Source of the DNA: Moritella yayanosii
Lineage (GTDB): Bacteria > Pseudomonadota > Gammaproteobacteria > Enterobacterales > Moritellaceae
Direction of reading: 5' to 3'
DNA length: 64,000 bases
Assembly: GCF_900465055.1 (NCBI RefSeq)
Contig: NZ_LS483250.1
Location: 1,674,001-1,738,000 of the forward strand
The notes under the pieces were generated by a model. It was not told the origin of the DNA. It was given only the letters and a program-made list of their open reading frames with translations, and did no database searches. Below are positions 18,075 to 27,918 of this stretch, one piece after another; the stretch's first letter is position 1; the number at the start of each line of letters is the position of its first letter. The translations under genes and the position numbers were made by a program.

Positions 18075-19783
18075 AGGCAGTACAGACACATCGCCGTGGT
18101 TATAAATTCTCACTAATGGCGAATATTTTCATCCTTGCAGGCTTACTATGTACGCTCAGTTCTCAGGCAAATGCAGCGCTAAAGATAACAGCATCCGTGA
18201 ATCAAAACCCCGTAGTGCAAGGGAGCAGTTTTATCCTTGAAATTCGCGCCAATGAGGGTATTAGCGCCAGTGACTGGGATAGCTCAGCACTGCTGGCTAA
18301 TTTTGTCGTAGGCAGAACATCGAGCAATAGTCAAAGCCGTTATTTCAATGGCAAGACAACACATATAACAACCCTGACAACCGTATTAATGGCTCGAAAT
18401 ATAGGTGCTTATACCATTCCCGCCTTTACGATTGACGGTGCGACAACACAACCGATTAAAGTAAATGTCATCTCATCGACAACAGCCAATAGCCGCGGTC
18501 TAAATGACCGTAACATTGAATTGAAAGTAAATGTATCGACTGAAACTATCTATGTTGGTCAGCAGTTTATCTATACAACCACCTTGTATATTGCCCAAAA
18601 CACTAAGATGCAATCTGGCAATCTTACCGAACCGACAGTGACAGACGGAGTAGTAAAACAAATTGGTAAAGATGAAAACGCCAGTCAAATAATTAACGGT
18701 AGACGCTTTGAAACAATCACACGTCAATATGCCATCACCATTAATACAGCAGGAGAAACCACCATTTCACCGACTCGGTTTGAAGGCCAGGTAAGTACCG
18801 CAAAACGCGGTTATCGTTTTGGGTCTGTTACGCCAGTGATCATCCAAGCTGACACTTTACACCTAAACATTCAAACACAACCCACAGATTACCAAGGCGA
18901 ATGGTTAGTCAGTGACTTTGTGCAACTCGTTGAAGAGTTCCAACCATTACAAAACAGCTATCAACAAGGTGAGTCAATAACACGCACTATCACACTAACC
19001 GTTGCGAACGTAGATAAATCAGCGCTACCCGATTTAGCCATCAGCTGGCCTAAAACAGCCAAAATATATCCAGATAAACCACAATTCACCAACTTTTCAC
19101 AACAAGGAACGCACTTCTCGCAACAAGTATTAAGTTTTGCCATCATTCCCAATAAAATCGGGAAATTAACATTACCAGCGTTATCCATTCCTTGGTTTAA
19201 TAACAAAACCCAACAACAAGAATGGGCAACACTACCGGCTAAAACAGTGACTATCGTAGCAAGTGAAAACAGTGTTCCAGTTGAAAATAATATTAACAAA
19301 CCGAATAGTGAAACAAACTCAACGTCATCGATAGCAACAACTGAATCTTCAATATGGCGTTGGTTAACTTTTATTTTTGCTGGGTTGTGGTTATTAACCT
19401 GTGTAACTTGGTTTGTCTTACGCAGAGGCAATCAACAAATCTATAACCAGAAAGTAGCTAATACGGCTACACCTGACAATATCTGGCCACAGTTAGAAAC
19501 TGCACTTAAAAATAATGATGCTAAGCAAAGTAGTCGACTATTACACGTTTGGTTAAAACTGCAATGGCCGGAAATCAAAGATCCGCACCTAGCCTCATTA
19601 CCGATGAGTCAAGAATGTCTGCAAACTTGCCAACAACTATTGAGCTGTACTTACGGTAAAAATACCGACGTTACGAATTGGCAAGGGCAGGCATTATTAG
19701 CGCAATTAATCACATTGAGAAACTCAAAGCCAATAATAACAACATCGCAACAACTAAGTATTAAAACTCAACTTAATCCATAA
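18068..19783 (+). CDS. BatD-like protein
   Basis: 571 residues with a signal peptide (hydrophobic about 17-36, ending SSQANA) and a large periplasmic part of beta-sandwich repeats; ALKITASVNQNPVVQGSSFILEIRANE is the typical BatD start. A membrane helix lies near residues 425-450 (WLTFIFAGLWLLTCVTWFVL), followed by a roughly 120-residue cytoplasmic tail. BatD probably forms the periplasmic part of the Bat complex. The ATG at 18068 lies within the end of the previous gene. It is the last gene of the operon; no clear terminator was found after it. Confidence 0.9.
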   Translation: MVKAVQTHRRGYKFSLMANIFILAGLLCTLSSQANAALKITASVNQNPVVQGSSFILEIRANEGISASDWDSSALLANFVVGRTSSNSQSRYFNGKTTHITTLTTVLMARNIGAYTIPAFTIDGATTQPIKVNVISSTTANSRGLNDRNIELKVNVSTETIYVGQQFIYTTTLYIAQNTKMQSGNLTEPTVTDGVVKQIGKDENASQIINGRRFETITRQYAITINTAGETTISPTRFEGQVSTAKRGYRFGSVTPVIIQADTLHLNIQTQPTDYQGEWLVSDFVQLVEEFQPLQNSYQQGESITRTITLTVANVDKSALPDLAISWPKTAKIYPDKPQFTNFSQQGTHFSQQVLSFAIIPNKIGKLTLPALSIPWFNNKTQQQEWATLPAKTVTIVASENSVPVENNINKPNSETNSTSSIATTESSIWRWLTFIFAGLWLLTCVTWFVLRRGNQQIYNQKVANTATPDNIWPQLETALKNNDAKQSSRLLHVWLKLQWPEIKDPHLASLPMSQECLQTCQQLLSCTYGKNTDVTNWQGQALLAQLITLRNSKPIITTSQQLSIKTQLNP

Positions 19784-20115
19784 TATTACACCGATTAAAT
19801 GCGAAATTGACGTAATTCACATGATGTAAGTTTCGTTTTAGAAAATACCAGAGCATAATAAAGCTCGAGTTCGAGCGCTACAAAGCCAAAAATCAGTGCT
19901 CTAACATTAAACAACATCGCTAGTATATGAACATGAAAGATTCAGATGAGCATTTACACCTTTCAACTGAAAGTCCATTTGCGTTAACTGAAAGTTAACA
20001 ACTTAATCTACAAATTACATACATTTATCTATTACCCGCACTAGATATCCACCTTGAAAAAGCGCAAAATAGGGTCAGTTATCGGATTTAATTATTGCTT
20101 TATTAGGGAATTTGA
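19784..20115 (+). other. 332-bp intergenic region before fbp
   Basis: No gene seen. It must carry the fbp promoter. A weak CRP-like match (TTGA-N6-TCACA) occurs at about 19807-19821. A GGGAA ribosome-binding sequence at about 20106-20110 lies before the fbp ATG. Confidence 0.35.
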
Positions 20116-21126
20116 ATGTTAATACATAAAACACTTGGTGAGTTCATCGTTGAAAATCAATCTGATTTTCCACATGCAAAAGGTGATTTAACCGCATTAT
20201 TAAGTTCAATCAAACTTGCTGCTAAAATTGTCAACCGTGAAATCAATAAAGCTGGCTTAGTTGATATTAGAGGTGCAAGTGGCATTGAAAACATCCAAGG
20301 CGAAGAACAGCAAAAACTCGATAAGTATGCGAACGAAGTATTTAAAAATGCGTTGATTGCACGCGGTGAAGTTTGTGGTATTGCTTCTGAAGAAGAAGAT
20401 CATTATGTATTTTTTGACAATCAAAATAGCCGTAATGCTAACTATGTAGTGTTAATGGATCCGCTAGATGGTTCATCAAACATCGATGTTAATGTGTCTG
20501 TTGGTACAATTTTCTCTATCTACCGTCGTATATCACCTGTTGGCGGTCCTGTATCAATGGAAGACTTCTTACAAGTTGGTCGTAAACAAGTTGCAGCTGG
20601 TTATGTAGTCTATGGCTCATCAACCATGTTGGTATATACGACAGGTAACGGTGTTCATGGTTTCACTTACGATCCATCAATTGGCGTATTCTGCTTATCA
20701 CATGAAGCAATGACTTTCCCTAAATCTGGTAAAATATATTCGATCAATGAAGGTAACTACAGCAAGTTCCCACTTGGTGTGAAAAAATACATTAAGTATT
20801 GCCAAGAAGAAGATGACGCAACTAACCGCCCTTATACATCACGTTATATCGGTTCTTTAGTCTCTGACTTCCACCGTAACCTGCTTAAAGGTGGTATCTA
20901 CATTTACCCACAAACAGCACAAGCACCAAAGGGTAAACTGCGCTTATTATACGAATGCAACCCAATGGCTTTCCTGGCAGAACAAGCAGGTGCATTAGCG
21001 ACTGATGGTTACACGCCAATCTTAGATCTAAAACCAACAGCATTGCATCAGCGTGTTCCTTTCTTCACAGGTTCTGTGGATATGATGGATACAGTACACC
21101 AGTTTATGAAAGAATATAAAGAGTAA
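20116..21126 (+). CDS. fbp: Fructose-1,6-bisphosphatase class I
   Basis: Hydrolyses fructose 1,6-bisphosphate to fructose 6-phosphate in gluconeogenesis. The metal-binding signature [17 protein letters not shown] lies at about residues 116-132, after EEEDH (metal ligands) near 93-97; [20 protein letters not shown]-like residues near 270-290 form the substrate site. Length of 336 residues fits the class I family (E. coli 332). It stands alone, with a terminator 55 bp downstream. Gluconeogenesis fits growth on fatty acids, which neighbouring fadL genes also point to. Confidence 0.97.
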   Translation: MLIHKTLGEFIVENQSDFPHAKGDLTALLSSIKLAAKIVNREINKAGLVDIRGASGIENIQGEEQQKLDKYANEVFKNALIARGEVCGIASEEEDHYVFFDNQNSRNANYVVLMDPLDGSSNIDVNVSVGTIFSIYRRISPVGGPVSMEDFLQVGRKQVAAGYVVYGSSTMLVYTTGNGVHGFTYDPSIGVFCLSHEAMTFPKSGKIYSINEGNYSKFPLGVKKYIKYCQEEDDATNRPYTSRYIGSLVSDFHRNLLKGGIYIYPQTAQAPKGKLRLLYECNPMAFLAEQAGALATDGYTPILDLKPTALHQRVPFFTGSVDMMDTVHQFMKEYKE

Positions 21127-21179
21127 AGAGAAAAGAGAAAGAAGAAGCGTAATTTAAGCCTCTTTCACACCTTGTTTTT

Positions 21180-21222
21180 AAGCCACGTCATCTTCTCTTC
21201 GGAAAGGTTTCGTGGCTTTTTT
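21180..21222 (+). terminator. Terminator of fbp
   Basis: AAGCCACG (21180-21187) pairs with CGTGGCTT (21211-21218), followed by a run of T. The loop contains a further weak pairing. Confidence 0.85.
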
Positions 21223-21320
21223 GTTATAAGGATTTGTATGTATTATAAACAATTATATAGTTAACCGTGACAGACGTGACACTTTATTAAAATTTGTATC
21301 AAAAAAGATTGACACCATTA

Positions 21321-21336
21321 TTTGACGTTGATCACA
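21321..21336. promoter_or_regulatory. Candidate CRP site upstream of fadL
   Basis: TTTGA-CGTTGA-TCACA differs from the CRP consensus TGTGA-N6-TCACA at one of ten bases. fad genes are CRP-activated in E. coli. Chance matches are possible in this AT-rich DNA. Confidence 0.4.
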
Positions 21337-21585
21337 AAAATAAACATTAACTTTGACTTGTTAACTATCAGAATAAGTACTCTAATAAAAATGGGAGCGA
21401 TAACAATTTAATAACAACACGTGTACGCTGAAATAAAACGTTATTTATCAATATATTAATATAAATAAACCCATCAACTATTTTTCCCATTAAACGTCAA
21501 GCCTTAATAATCAAACATTACACCTTGTGATTATTGTTAATTACAAAGCACGAACAAGCAGTTATTATTTACTCATAGTATCGAC

Positions 21586-21602
21586 AACTGGTCTGACCTT
21601 AG
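21586..21602. promoter_or_regulatory. Candidate FadR operator upstream of fadL
   Basis: AACTGGTCTGACCTTAG contains the complete FadR core TGGTCNGACC with the preferred AAC left flank. fadL is a classical FadR-repressed gene, so position and sequence agree. Confidence 0.75.
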
Positions 21603-21701
21603 CTCTTGTACGATAAACAAAAGGAACCTTGTTTTTCTATTCAGAGATCGACACCAGTAGCGAGTTAACCAAATAAAACTTATACAAATGAGCCATTAAC
21701 T

Positions 21702-22952
21702 ATGTCTAAATTAAAAAAAACAACGCTTGCTACCGCCCTACTGCTGGTAACTGCACAATCTTCTGCTGCTGGTTTCCAAGTAAGCGAACATTCAGCATCT
21801 GGTCTTGGACGAGCTTTTGCTGGTGAAGCAGCCGTTGCTGATAACGCCTCTGTAATTGCACGTAACCCAGCTGCAATGTCACGCTTTAAACAAGCTGAAT
21901 TATCATTCGTGGGCTCTTACATCGCAGCAAACGCGGATATCACAGGGGTAAATGACCCTATTAAAAGCACTCCTTCACGCCTAGATTCAAACGACATCAT
22001 TAACGATGCTTTTGTTCCAGCAATGTACTATATTCAGCCAATCAATGAAACATGGGCTGTAGGTCTGGCTATGTTTTCAGGTTACGGCATGGTTTCCGAG
22101 CATGAAGGTGATTACGCGGTCGGCGCTGGTGCTGGTACAACCGATCTTCTCACGTTCAATATCAACCCAAGTGTCTCTTTTAAGGCTACAGATGAGTTGA
22201 GCTTAGGTTTAGGGGTTAGCGCTGTCTATGCAAAAGCAACACTGGAAAGAAACTTAGGTGATTTAACTTCAGTATATGGTCGTTCAGCTAGCGATCAATT
22301 GTTCTTATTGGAAGGTGACGCTTGGGATTACGGCTGGAACGTTGGTGCATTGTATGAATTTAGCGACAATAACCGCATTGGTTTAGCGTACCGTTCACAA
22401 GTGGACGTCGAGTTTGAAGGTGACTTCACTGGTGTAACTAGCAGAGGTAAAAAAATCTCAACTACTTTAGCCATTCCACTTCCCGCTACCGCTGAGATCT
22501 CAGGTTATCATAAGGTCACACCGAAAATTGCACTAACTTATAGCGCACTTTGGACGCAATGGAGTAAATTCACTGAATTAGAAGCTTACAGTGACCAATG
22601 TACTTTCACAACAACCCCAACAGAATGTTTCAAAAAAGAAGAACATTACGATGACAACATACGTTACTCTGTCGGTGCTGAGTTCTATGTTGGTAACACG
22701 ACATTACGTGCAGGTTTCGCCTTTGATGAACAAGCAGGTGAAACGACGCTGAGTATCCCAGATACAGATCGTTACTGGTACACTATGGGTGCAACTTACG
22801 AACTAGATCAAACCTTAAGTTTTGACTTCGCACTCGCTTATGTCTTTACAAAAGAAATTAAATTCGAAGAGAGCACAGGTCCATTTACTTACGAATTCGC
22901 AGGTCAAGGTGATGCAATCATTGCTTCAGCTCAAGTAAACTACCGTTTCTAA
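21702..22952 (+). CDS. fadL: FadL-family long-chain fatty acid outer-membrane transporter
   Basis: 416 residues with a signal peptide (cleavage after SSAA, about residue 23) and a mature N-terminus GFQVSEHSASGLGRAFAGEAAVADNASVIARNPAAMSRF, whose hatch motif with NPA is diagnostic for FadL/OmpP1. The rest forms beta strands and the chain ends in VNYRF, the aromatic C-terminus needed for barrel assembly. It takes up long-chain fatty acids and other hydrophobic compounds. A FadR-like site precedes it and a terminator follows; a second FadL-like gene lies 123 bp downstream. Confidence 0.93.
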   Translation: MSKLKKTTLATALLLVTAQSSAAGFQVSEHSASGLGRAFAGEAAVADNASVIARNPAAMSRFKQAELSFVGSYIAANADITGVNDPIKSTPSRLDSNDIINDAFVPAMYYIQPINETWAVGLAMFSGYGMVSEHEGDYAVGAGAGTTDLLTFNINPSVSFKATDELSLGLGVSAVYAKATLERNLGDLTSVYGRSASDQLFLLEGDAWDYGWNVGALYEFSDNNRIGLAYRSQVDVEFEGDFTGVTSRGKKISTTLAIPLPATAEISGYHKVTPKIALTYSALWTQWSKFTELEAYSDQCTFTTTPTECFKKEEHYDDNIRYSVGAEFYVGNTTLRAGFAFDEQAGETTLSIPDTDRYWYTMGATYELDQTLSFDFALAYVFTKEIKFEESTGPFTYEFAGQGDAIIASAQVNYRF

Positions 22953-23003
22953 GCTTATTTAGCTAAACGAACTATCTAAACATAGTAGTTAAATACAGTA
23001 ATC

Positions 23004-23034
23004 AAATAGCGCCTTACGGCGCTATTTTTATTTT
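23004..23034 (+). terminator. Terminator of fadL
   Basis: AAATAGCGCC pairs with GGCGCTATTT around TTAC, followed by T-rich sequence. It separates the two fadL genes. Confidence 0.93.
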
Positions 23035-23075
23035 CGACTAACCTTAAAATAAGGCATCGTTTTAAGGGAATAAAT

Positions 23076-24368
23076 ATGAGAACAACCTGTAGTCGTGATT
23101 CGCCTATCGTCTACCTAAGTGCTCTTCTTAGCCTAATCGCCTATTCCAGTCCGTCAACTTACGCAGCATCCTACCAATCATCTACAACCTCAGCCATCGA
23201 ACTCGGTACTGCTGGCGCAGGCAACGCAGCTGATACAACTAACCTAGCCAATATAGCCGTAAACCCAGCGATAACAGCGGCATTTTCATATCCCGCTATA
23301 GCCATTGCAGGTATTTTCGTAAAATCAGAAAAAGACATTCACGGTGAATATTATTCTGGTGGTGATCCAGATACTTTAGATAATTCTGGTATCGGAGTTA
23401 ACTACGTTGTCCCCTCAGGTTATTTCGCATTTCCCATTAATCATAAATGGTCTTTTGGGCTTGCTACATTTTCTAATTATAACGTACGTAACAATTATGC
23501 TAGCGAATACCCTGCCGGGATACTCACTGGACAACGTTCCTTGTTCACTTATGAAATAAACCCCAACATCGCGGTTAAATTAACAGACAAGCTTTATTTT
23601 GGCATAGGAGTCAGTGCTATTTATGGTAACTATCAACTGGCGACTAATTATGGTGCTCAAAACCCAAACAATCCAAGTCAAATATATCAAGACTTTAACG
23701 GTTCAGGACTGGGCTTTCGATATGGTATTGGCGGGCTATATAAAATAAATAAACACCATCAATTCGGTTTATCTTATCGCACAGCAACGGAGATTGAAAC
23801 AGAAGGCGACTTCACCACACTGGCGAAGAATAATGATCTCGAATTCCAAGATACCACAACACTGTCGATGGCAGTACCAAGTGAGCTAACGCTATCAGGC
23901 TTCCATCAACTGGATCCGCGATTAGCAATACAGTATTCTCTCGCTTGGTATGGTTGGGATAATCTAGATTACATTTCAGTATCACATCCAGACTGCCCTG
24001 CTAATCTCGACTTTAATTTATCGCAAGGGCAATGTTTAATTGAATCTGTTACTGCAGAAGATAGCTGGAAAATTGCATTTGCAGTCAGCTACAAATTAAG
24101 CGATGTGATCTTGCTGCGCAGTGGTGCGTCAACAGAAAAAGCCACTGAAAGCGCAACCTTCGCAATACCATTTGATAAGAAAACAAACTTCAGTTTTGGA
24201 TTAACTTATTATGCGAGTCGCACATTAAGTTTCGATATAGGCCTTACTTATGCGAGATACGACACAACGCGAATTAAAGATACTATCGGCCTTGATGACT
24301 TCGATGTAAGCACAGAAGGCAATAGCACCATGCTTGGATTACAGCTAAATTATCAATTGATTGATTGA
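23076..24368 (+). CDS. Second FadL-family outer-membrane protein
   Basis: 430 residues; signal peptide to about residue 30 (SSPSTYAA). The mature N-terminus TSAIELGTAGAGNAADTTNLANIAVNPAITAAF keeps the FadL hatch and the NPA motif, and conserved strands such as GLATFSNYNVRN and FGLSYRTATEIETEGDF parallel the first fadL. It contains two cysteines in a loop (CPANLDFNLSQGQC) like the loop of the upstream paralogue. The C-terminus is LNYQLID rather than ending in an aromatic residue, and the last codons lie in a TTGA tetranucleotide repeat. It is probably a diverged duplicate with a different substrate. Confidence 0.88.
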   Translation: MRTTCSRDSPIVYLSALLSLIAYSSPSTYAASYQSSTTSAIELGTAGAGNAADTTNLANIAVNPAITAAFSYPAIAIAGIFVKSEKDIHGEYYSGGDPDTLDNSGIGVNYVVPSGYFAFPINHKWSFGLATFSNYNVRNNYASEYPAGILTGQRSLFTYEINPNIAVKLTDKLYFGIGVSAIYGNYQLATNYGAQNPNNPSQIYQDFNGSGLGFRYGIGGLYKINKHHQFGLSYRTATEIETEGDFTTLAKNNDLEFQDTTTLSMAVPSELTLSGFHQLDPRLAIQYSLAWYGWDNLDYISVSHPDCPANLDFNLSQGQCLIESVTAEDSWKIAFAVSYKLSDVILLRSGASTEKATESATFAIPFDKKTNFSFGLTYYASRTLSFDIGLTYARYDTTRIKDTIGLDDFDVSTEGNSTMLGLQLNYQLID

Positions 24369-24374
24369 TTGATT
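24357..24374 (+). repeat. TTGA tetranucleotide repeat across a stop codon
   Basis: Four TTGA units plus TT span the last codons and stop of the second FadL gene. Loss or gain of one unit would change the C-terminus. Confidence 0.8.
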
Positions 24375-24844
24375 AACCAAACATAACATAGAGTATTAAC
24401 TCTGATTAATTATGCCTTACATACGGTTAATACTATTATCACTAAAACACACTAGATTACATTGGTACTTAAAAACCATTTAAAATAAAGCCTCTTAGCC
24501 AGAGTGAATACCAACTTCAAACGCTCATTCATATTTGAATAGTGTTACTAACGGCTTAACTTACGAGTTTACTAATAAAGCGGAAGCTGTTGTTGGTTCA
24601 GCGCAGGTTAACTTAGTTTTCTAAGGCTAGAAATATAAAACGATTTATATAACGTTATCTATCTAAAACTATCAATAATGGGCTTTCACTGCATGGCGTT
24701 AGCCCATAGTCTTATTCCCAATAAATACTGTAGATGGACAACATCACACCAACATACTTCAATTAATGTAAACTTTAATCACAAAACCCATTCGTCAATT
24801 GGTAAATACGATCATATATGACACAATGAATTAGCACATAATAA
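24369..24844 (+). other. Intergenic region with a decayed fadL tail
   Basis: 476 bases between fadL2 and the nucleotide-sugar dehydrogenase gene. It contains the fadL remnant at 24541-24624 and, after it, a 7-bp inverted repeat ATGGGCT/AGCCCAT (24678-24684, 24701-24707) that may be that lost gene's terminator. Nothing else is recognised. Confidence 0.5.
24541..24624 (+). pseudogene. C-terminal remnant of a third fadL gene
   Basis: The frame ending at the TAA of 24622 encodes GLTYEFTNKAEAVVGSAQVN and then LVF before the stop. The intact fadL at 21702 ends with TYEFAGQGDAIIASAQVN then YRF, so about 15 of 22 residues are shared or similar, including the terminal Phe. No open frame or start upstream supports a live gene. 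This is best read as the tail of a deleted tandem copy. Confidence 0.75.
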
Positions 24845-26125
24845 ATGGATCTCAATTTGAAAAATTTAAATATTAGCGTCATTGGTCTTGGTTACGTTGG
24901 TTTGCCGCTTGCCGTTGAGTTTGGGAAAAAATACCCAACACTAGGCTTCGATATTAACACATCAAGAGTTTCAGAATTACAAAAAGGTCAAGACTCTACC
25001 TTAGAGTGTACGCCAGAAGAACTATCGCAAGCCTGTAAGCTAACTTACACAAGTCAGCTTGAAGATATACAAGATTGTAATTTTTATGTGGTCACCGTAC
25101 CGACACCCGTTAATTTTGATAATGTGCCAGATCTAACTCCCCTCAAGACAGCCTCTGCAGCACTCAGTAAGGTCATCTCAAAAGGTGATATCGTTGTCTT
25201 CGAGTCGACGGTTTACCCCGGTGCAACAGAAGAAGTGTGCATTCCGATTATTGAAAGAATGTCGGGGCTTAAATTCAACATAGATTTTTTTGCGGGTTAT
25301 AGTCCAGAACGTATTAATCCCGGTGATAAAATAAATAAACTCACCACAATTATTAAGATAACATCTGGTTCAACTCCTGAGATCGCCGATTATATCGACT
25401 CTGTTTACAACACAATTATCGACGCAGGCACGCATAAAGCATCTTCAATTAAAGTGGCTGAAGCAGCCAAAGTCATTGAGAATACGCAACGAGACTTAAA
25501 CATTGCGATCATTAATGAATTCGCAAAAATATTTAATAAACTCGATATTGATACTGAAGAAGTACTGAATGCCGCAGGAACTAAGTGGAATTTTATGCAA
25601 TTTAAACCCGGGCTTGTTGGCGGGCACTGTATTAGTATCGACCCTTACTACTTAACCCATAAAGCCAAAGAAGTCGGTTACTTTCCTGAAGTTATTCTTG
25701 CTGGCCGCCGTATTAACGATGGGATGGGATCTTATGTCGCGACGGAAATGGTGAAAAAACTTGCTAGCCACAAAATCCATATTGATAATGCAAAGATACT
25801 CGTCATGGGCTTTACGTTTAAAGCGGATTGCCCGGATGTGCGTAATACTAAGATTATCGACATTGTCAGTGAATTAAACAGCTTTAATATTGATGTGGAT
25901 ATTTATGACCCGTGGGCAAACCCACAAGAAGTCGAAAATGAATATTCGGTAAAACTCGTGGATGAATTAAAACAAGCACATTACGACGGTATCATCGTTG
26001 CTGTTGATCACAGTGAATTTAAAAATATGGGTATTAAAAAAGTGCGCGCGCTTGGTAAAAGCAACCATATTGTGTACGACGTTAAATATGTCTTTGCACT
26101 AGAGGATACTGATATCCGCCTATAA
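24845..26125 (+). CDS. Nucleotide-sugar (UDP-HexNAc/UDP-hexose) 6-dehydrogenase, TviB/WbpA type
   Basis: 426 residues. The N-terminal NAD-binding site is [18 protein letters not shown] (about 11-28). [12 protein letters not shown] and [24 protein letters not shown] belong to the dimer and active-site region, and [12 protein letters not shown] (about 258-269) carries the catalytic cysteine. The third domain starts [19 protein letters not shown]. These features match the UDP-N-acetyl-glucosamine/galactosamine dehydrogenase branch (TviB, WbpA) that makes uronic acids for surface polysaccharides, rather than UDP-glucose Ugd. It converges with the minus-strand glycosyltransferase cluster and overlaps its last gene by 6 bases. 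The exact substrate cannot be read from sequence alone. Confidence 0.88.
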   Translation: MDLNLKNLNISVIGLGYVGLPLAVEFGKKYPTLGFDINTSRVSELQKGQDSTLECTPEELSQACKLTYTSQLEDIQDCNFYVVTVPTPVNFDNVPDLTPLKTASAALSKVISKGDIVVFESTVYPGATEEVCIPIIERMSGLKFNIDFFAGYSPERINPGDKINKLTTIIKITSGSTPEIADYIDSVYNTIIDAGTHKASSIKVAEAAKVIENTQRDLNIAIINEFAKIFNKLDIDTEEVLNAAGTKWNFMQFKPGLVGGHCISIDPYYLTHKAKEVGYFPEVILAGRRINDGMGSYVATEMVKKLASHKIHIDNAKILVMGFTFKADCPDVRNTKIIDIVSELNSFNIDVDIYDPWANPQEVENEYSVKLVDELKQAHYDGIIVAVDHSEFKNMGIKKVRALGKSNHIVYDVKYVFALEDTDIRL

Positions 26126-26701
26126 CGGTATATTAAGCTCAACAATAGACCAACGTCCACCTTCAAAGCAAAAGTGCTGAGCACAGTGATAATCCAGTTT
26201 ATGCTGTGCTTTGCCTAACATGTTCCAATTCGTCGCACAGGCATAAATTGCACGGATAACACCTTTATGACTAACACAACCAATTCGCTGTTCTACCTTG
26301 GTAATATCCAAGGCTTCAACCCAATCACTGACCCGCTCAGCAACCAAGCGTGGCGACTCACCACCTGCTGGCTGTAAATCTAACCCTAGCGCTTCTTGTT
26401 TAGCAAAATAAATAGGATCTTGGGAACTTAATTGTTGTAACGTGTTACCTTCCCAGTCCCCCCAGTTCATTTCAATCAACGCAGTTTCAACCTGTGAATT
26501 GACGCCAAGTAACTCAGCCGTTTGCTGTGTTCTTAACAATGGACTGTGAAACCACTGCAGAGATATTAAACTTAACGGTAATTGATAAGCGCTAATTTGC
26601 GTCTTGCCAACGTCATTCAATGGAATATCAGTTCGACCTTGTAAACGCTTCTCACAGTTCCACTGCGTTTGCCCATGGCGAATAAAATATACATGGATCA
26701 T
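26120..26701 (-). CDS. Histidine phosphatase (phosphoglycerate mutase-like)
   Basis: 193 residues with the branch 1 signature [10 protein letters not shown] near the N-terminus (RHG, catalytic His about residue 9), the second Arg in [11 protein letters not shown], Glu in [11 protein letters not shown], and the second His in [11 protein letters not shown]. These are complete active-site elements of the histidine phosphatase family, whose members remove phosphate from sugars, nucleotides or cobalamin precursors. Its ATG overlaps the stop of the upstream glycosyltransferase (ATGA), so it is the last gene of a coupled cluster; a sugar-phosphate substrate is likely but unproven. Confidence 0.88.
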   Translation of the reverse strand: MIHVYFIRHGQTQWNCEKRLQGRTDIPLNDVGKTQISAYQLPLSLISLQWFHSPLLRTQQTAELLGVNSQVETALIEMNWGDWEGNTLQQLSSQDPIYFAKQEALGLDLQPAGGESPRLVAERVSDWVEALDITKVEQRIGCVSHKGVIRAIYACATNWNMLGKAQHKLDYHCAQHFCFEGGRWSIVELNIPL

Positions 26702-27918
26702 AACGACTCCAGTTTATTTGCTATGGCATCTTGAATCACCAGATTAAGCTGCTCTGCACTCGCCGCAATTGAATGATGCTGAGTAACGTAATGCTTTGCT
26801 GCTTGCTGCATGACGGTTAACCGTGCAGGATCACTTAGTAATTCATCAATCGTTACTGACATTAACTGAGCATTATGCGCATCAACTAATACACCCGTGA
26901 CGTTATGTTTCACAATTGAGCTGACACCGCCCTGATCACCGGCTACGATCGCCACGCCTGCTTGCTGTGCTTCTAAGAAAATCATGCCCAGGGCTTCATT
27001 TATCGCTGGCCAAACAAGTAATTCGAAATGCGGTAACAACTGGCGTATTTGGCTGTTTTCAAGCGCACCGGCAAACTTTACTTGCTGGTGCGAAGCAAAA
27101 ATCGAACGGACTTCTGCTTGCATAACCCCATCACCAATAATCAGTAACTGATAAGGCCGTTGTAATGACTCAACCACAGCGCTTAACTGCTGATAGGAGT
27201 GATATTTATCGCCACTGCGCATCATCGCAATGGTGATAAGCCAAGGTAAATTGCTATCTAAGCCATATTGGTCCGCGAGACTCTGTCTATTTCTATTTCT
27301 ATTTAGGCTATCTGTAACCTGGGAGTATTCATTGATAACTGGAAAGTTATTATCATTTACACAGCGATCATCAATAAAGAGATTGAGAGAGACGAGTGGC
27401 GAATGGGATCCTTGCCGCCACTGAGAATAAAAATCGGTCAGCGCAATTTTATCCTTTGGGTTAATACAAATAACGTTACTCGCCAGTTTTAATCCAATAG
27501 CCACTTGCTGGTGATACAGCGCCCAACTACCCTGGGCACGTTTCTCGGCCCATGATGCTTCCGCTATGATGTAAGGAATATTAAGCGTCCGACAAATGAT
27601 GGGACCAATTAAATCGGGTGCTTTGTAATACAAATGATAACTAAACCAAACTTGCGGACTAAAATCTTGTTTTTGCCAACGTCGCATGATCCTTGTGGCT
27701 TCTTTTTTGGCAAGAGCGATGAAACGCTGCTGGCGCTGACTATCACCATTTTTGTCAAAAGAACGCAACTGACTAGCCAGTTCCACATGATAACCGCCCT
27801 GCTCCAACGCTTGTATAAATAAACGCGCGATTTTACGATCGCCCGATGGCGTTGGATGTAAAGGCGATTTAAGCGGCGCATAAAATGCGATGCCTGTTTT
27901 TATACGAGTATTAGTCAA
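26698..27918 (-). CDS. GT4-like glycosyltransferase
   Basis: 406 residues of GT-B fold. The C-terminal half has the nucleotide-sugar-binding segment ELLVWPAINEALGMIFLEAQQAGVAIVAGDQGGVSSIV (about 300-337) with the E-x7-E arrangement of GT4 enzymes. The N-terminus FYAPLKSPLHPTPSGDRKIARLF resembles acceptor-binding loops. An NRNRNR stretch near residue 210 is coded by a 6-base repeat. It overlaps the genes on both sides by 4 and 8 bases, indicating tight coupling. No membrane segment is visible. Sugar and acceptor are unknown. Confidence 0.87.
   Translation of the reverse strand: MTNTRIKTGIAFYAPLKSPLHPTPSGDRKIARLFIQALEQGGYHVELASQLRSFDKNGDSQRQQRFIALAKKEATRIMRRWQKQDFSPQVWFSYHLYYKAPDLIGPIICRTLNIPYIIAEASWAEKRAQGSWALYHQQVAIGLKLASNVICINPKDKIALTDFYSQWRQGSHSPLVSLNLFIDDRCVNDNNFPVINEYSQVTDSLNRNRNRQSLADQYGLDSNLPWLITIAMMRSGDKYHSYQQLSAVVESLQRPYQLLIIGDGVMQAEVRSIFASHQQVKFAGALENSQIRQLLPHFELLVWPAINEALGMIFLEAQQAGVAIVAGDQGGVSSIVKHNVTGVLVDAHNAQLMSVTIDELLSDPARLTVMQQAAKHYVTQHHSIAASAEQLNLVIQDAIANKLESL

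Larger units (their letters stand above)
21223..21701 (+). promoter_or_regulatory. Long upstream region of fadL
   Basis: 479 bases without a gene. It contains a CRP-like site at 21321-21336 and a FadR-like operator at 21586-21602, about 100 bases before the fadL ATG. The long spacing suggests a sizeable untranslated leader or several promoters. Confidence 0.5.

Noticed and set aside
27230-27881. Small open frames in other frames of the glycosyltransferase at 26698
   Set aside because: No homology or ribosome-binding sites; the overlapping glycosyltransferase has clear motifs.
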